Origin: a bacterium
GTDB lineage: Bacteria; Cyanobacteriota; Vampirovibrionia; Obscuribacterales; JAKAZS01
DNA: 32,212 nucleotides
Direction of reading: 5' to 3'
Assembly: GCA_021785395.1 (NCBI GenBank)
Contig: JAJYFO010000010.1
Coordinates: 1-32,212, forward strand
The notes under the pieces: generated by a model
Databases searched by the model: none
Seen by the model: the letters and a program-made list of their open reading frames with translations, nothing else
Told to the model about the DNA's origin: nothing
Made by a program: the position numbers and the translations under genes
Shown here: piece after piece, positions 31,076 to 32,212 of the stretch
Layout of the letters: each line of letters begins with the position of its first letter
Numbering within the stretch: the stretch's first letter is position 1

Positions 31076-32212
31076 ATTTTACAGGTTTTATCACTAACAT
31101 TAACCAATACCTTTAGGTCTTTAAAATATCCCAACTTTAGGATATATTTTATTGGCTGGTTAATTTCGCTAATTGGCACCTGGATCCAAAATGTGGCATT
31201 GAGCTGGCTGGTATTTAGGTTGAGCAATTCTAGTTTTATGCTTGGTCTAGTTGAGTTTGCCAATCTTCTACCGACTTTATTATTCGGTCTAATTGGTGGC
31301 TTTATTGCCGATAAATTCAACCGCAAAAAAATACTAATTACAACCCAAACCGTGGCCATGCTTCAGGCTATAATTCTAGCTTGTTTAACCATAGCTGGGT
31401 TAATTAAAATCTGGCATTTAATCATTTTATCATTTGTCTTAGGGCTGGTTTCAGCCTTTGAAATTCCTTCGCGCCAAGCCATGATTGTAAACTTGGTTGA
31501 ACGCAAAGATTTAGTCAACGCCATAAGTTTAAACTCTACTCTATTTAACTCAGCCAGATCAATAGGACCAGCTATAGCCGCTATCATCGTAAGTTATACT
31601 AACGAAGGTTTTTGTTTTATAGCCAATGCTATAAGTTTTATAGCCGCTCTGATTTCATTATTTTTTATTCGCTTAGACTTAAACCAAACGCCAACAACAG
31701 ATAAGCCAAATTATTCATTCAAGGTTGCTATAGACTTCGTTTTACGAAATAAAACGATAAAAATAATTCTTCTAGTGGGCAGTCTAATAAGTTTTTTTGG
31801 TTTTCCCTACTCAGTTTTATTACCAGTCTACGCAAGCGTACTATTTAATGGAAATGCAGCCAGTTACGCTAGTCTGCGGGCTCTGGCTGGAGTTGGAGCT
31901 TTTATAGCAGCGATTAGTCTAGCTAATTACGCCAATTCCAACCGCTTAATTAAATTACTTGGTGTAGCTACAGCCTTATTTGGTATTACTTTATTTGTTT
32001 TTAGCCAGTCTAAAACTTTCCTGTTTTCTCAGTTTATAATTATTTTTGTCGGTTTTGCGATGACAACATTTTTAAGCGGGGCCCATTCGCTCATTCAATT
32101 AGTAGTTACCGACAACCTACGCGGACGCGTTATGAGCATGTATTCTACTACCATGCTTGGTATTGCTCCATTGGGTAGTCTGGCTTTAGGATACTGGGCC
32201 AAATTATACGGC
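31076..32212 (+). CDS. MFS transporter, EntS/drug-exporter-like (3' truncated by window edge; non-canonical start)
   Basis: Missing from the ORF track, but the frame is open from the stop at 31058 to the window end. It encodes a hydrophobic protein starting TM1 with FRIYFIGWLISLIGTWIQNVALSWLVF, then LLPTLLFGLIGGFIADKFNRKK (the MFS loop 2-3 motif G-x-x-A-D-x-x-x-R-K), GLVSAFEIPSRQAMIVNLV, SARSIGPAIAAIIV and DNLRGRVMSMYS. These match MFS_3/EntS-like exporters; substrate unknown. Between the stop and TM1 there is no in-frame ATG, GTG or TTG; the best start is ATT at 31076, with AAGAGG 11 nt upstream. About 379 codons are visible, with roughly one or two membrane helices lost at the 3' end. Confidence 0.85.
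   Translation, partial: MLQVLSLTLTNTFRSLKYPNFRIYFIGWLISLIGTWIQNVALSWLVFRLSNSSFMLGLVEFANLLPTLLFGLIGGFIADKFNRKKILITTQTVAMLQAIILACLTIAGLIKIWHLIILSFVLGLVSAFEIPSRQAMIVNLVERKDLVNAISLNSTLFNSARSIGPAIAAIIVSYTNEGFCFIANAISFIAALISLFFIRLDLNQTPTTDKPNYSFKVAIDFVLRNKTIKIILLVGSLISFFGFPYSVLLPVYASVLFNGNAASYASLRALAGVGAFIAAISLANYANSNRLIKLLGVATALFGITLFVFSQSKTFLFSQFIIIFVGFAMTTFLSGAHSLIQLVVTDNLRGRVMSMYSTTMLGIAPLGSLALGYWAKLYG

Noticed and set aside
31057-31587. Two minus-strand ORFs (100 and 74 residues)
   Set aside because: Both lie opposite the MFS transporter frame, which gives a coherent membrane protein; they are shadows.

Overview
The window is a gene-dense, AT-rich bacterial chromosome segment of about 32 kb. 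It holds 30 supportable protein-coding genes on both strands. I see no tRNA, rRNA, CRISPR array, transposase or phage gene. The gene set is mostly housekeeping: a complete SUF iron-sulfur operon with a SufR-type regulator, SufU and SufT; a murC-murB-ddl cluster; aroQ, rpsT, uvrC, radA and panB. SufR-type control, SufU/SufT and linked murC-murB suggest a Terrabacteria-type organism. A low-GC non-photosynthetic relative of Cyanobacteria (Melainabacteria/Vampirovibrionia) would fit, but this is a low-confidence guess from gene content alone. A lipoprotein-like gene, TadE-like pseudopilins and a peptidoglycan pathway show a walled cell that exports proteins.

Layout. (1) 1-839 (+): the end of an unrecognised gene overlapping aroQ. 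(2) 940-7729 (-): operon sufC-sufB-sufD-Rieske-sufS-sufU-sufT, with a nucleoside hydrolase-like gene 3 nt behind sufT. (3) 7730-8696: divergent control region with a near-consensus promoter whose -10 box lies inside a perfect 18-bp palindrome, followed by sufR (+). (4) 8777-12181 (-): murC-murB-ddl, tightly overlapped. (5) 12287-13593: rpsT (-), then a 374-bp gap and a membrane-anchored unknown protein (+). (6) 13711-15151 (-): three tandem small heat-shock proteins, bounded by a strong bidirectional terminator. (7) 15329-18861: a B12-dependent acyl-CoA mutase large subunit with the isobutyryl-CoA mutase residue signature (-), divergent from urocanase (+). (8) 18980-21560: an exported TPR protein (-) divergent from two TadE-like prepilin proteins (+). 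(9) 21741-27621 (-): lipoprotein-like gene, P-loop kinase, panB, radA and uvrC, probably one or two transcription units. (10) 27797-32212 (+): a large Ser/Thr-rich unknown protein with its own promoter, an Sm/Hfq-like small protein, a YkgJ-type cysteine-cluster protein, and an MFS transporter that runs off the window and appears to lack any ATG/GTG/TTG start.

How they work together. The SUF genes form an autoregulated Fe-S assembly unit (SufBCD scaffold, SufS/SufU sulfur delivery, SufT maturation). The mur/ddl genes supply UDP-MurNAc-alanine and D-Ala-D-Ala. IcmA and urocanase point to breakdown of branched acyl-CoAs and histidine, although their partner genes lie elsewhere.

I did not find an obvious new multi-gene system. 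The best leads are the sufR/sufC palindrome-promoter, the unusual nucleoside hydrolase in the SUF operon, the ICM-type mutase, the structured leader before the TadE pair, the sHSP leader hairpin, the 584-aa unknown protein beside the Sm-like gene, and the non-canonical MFS start.
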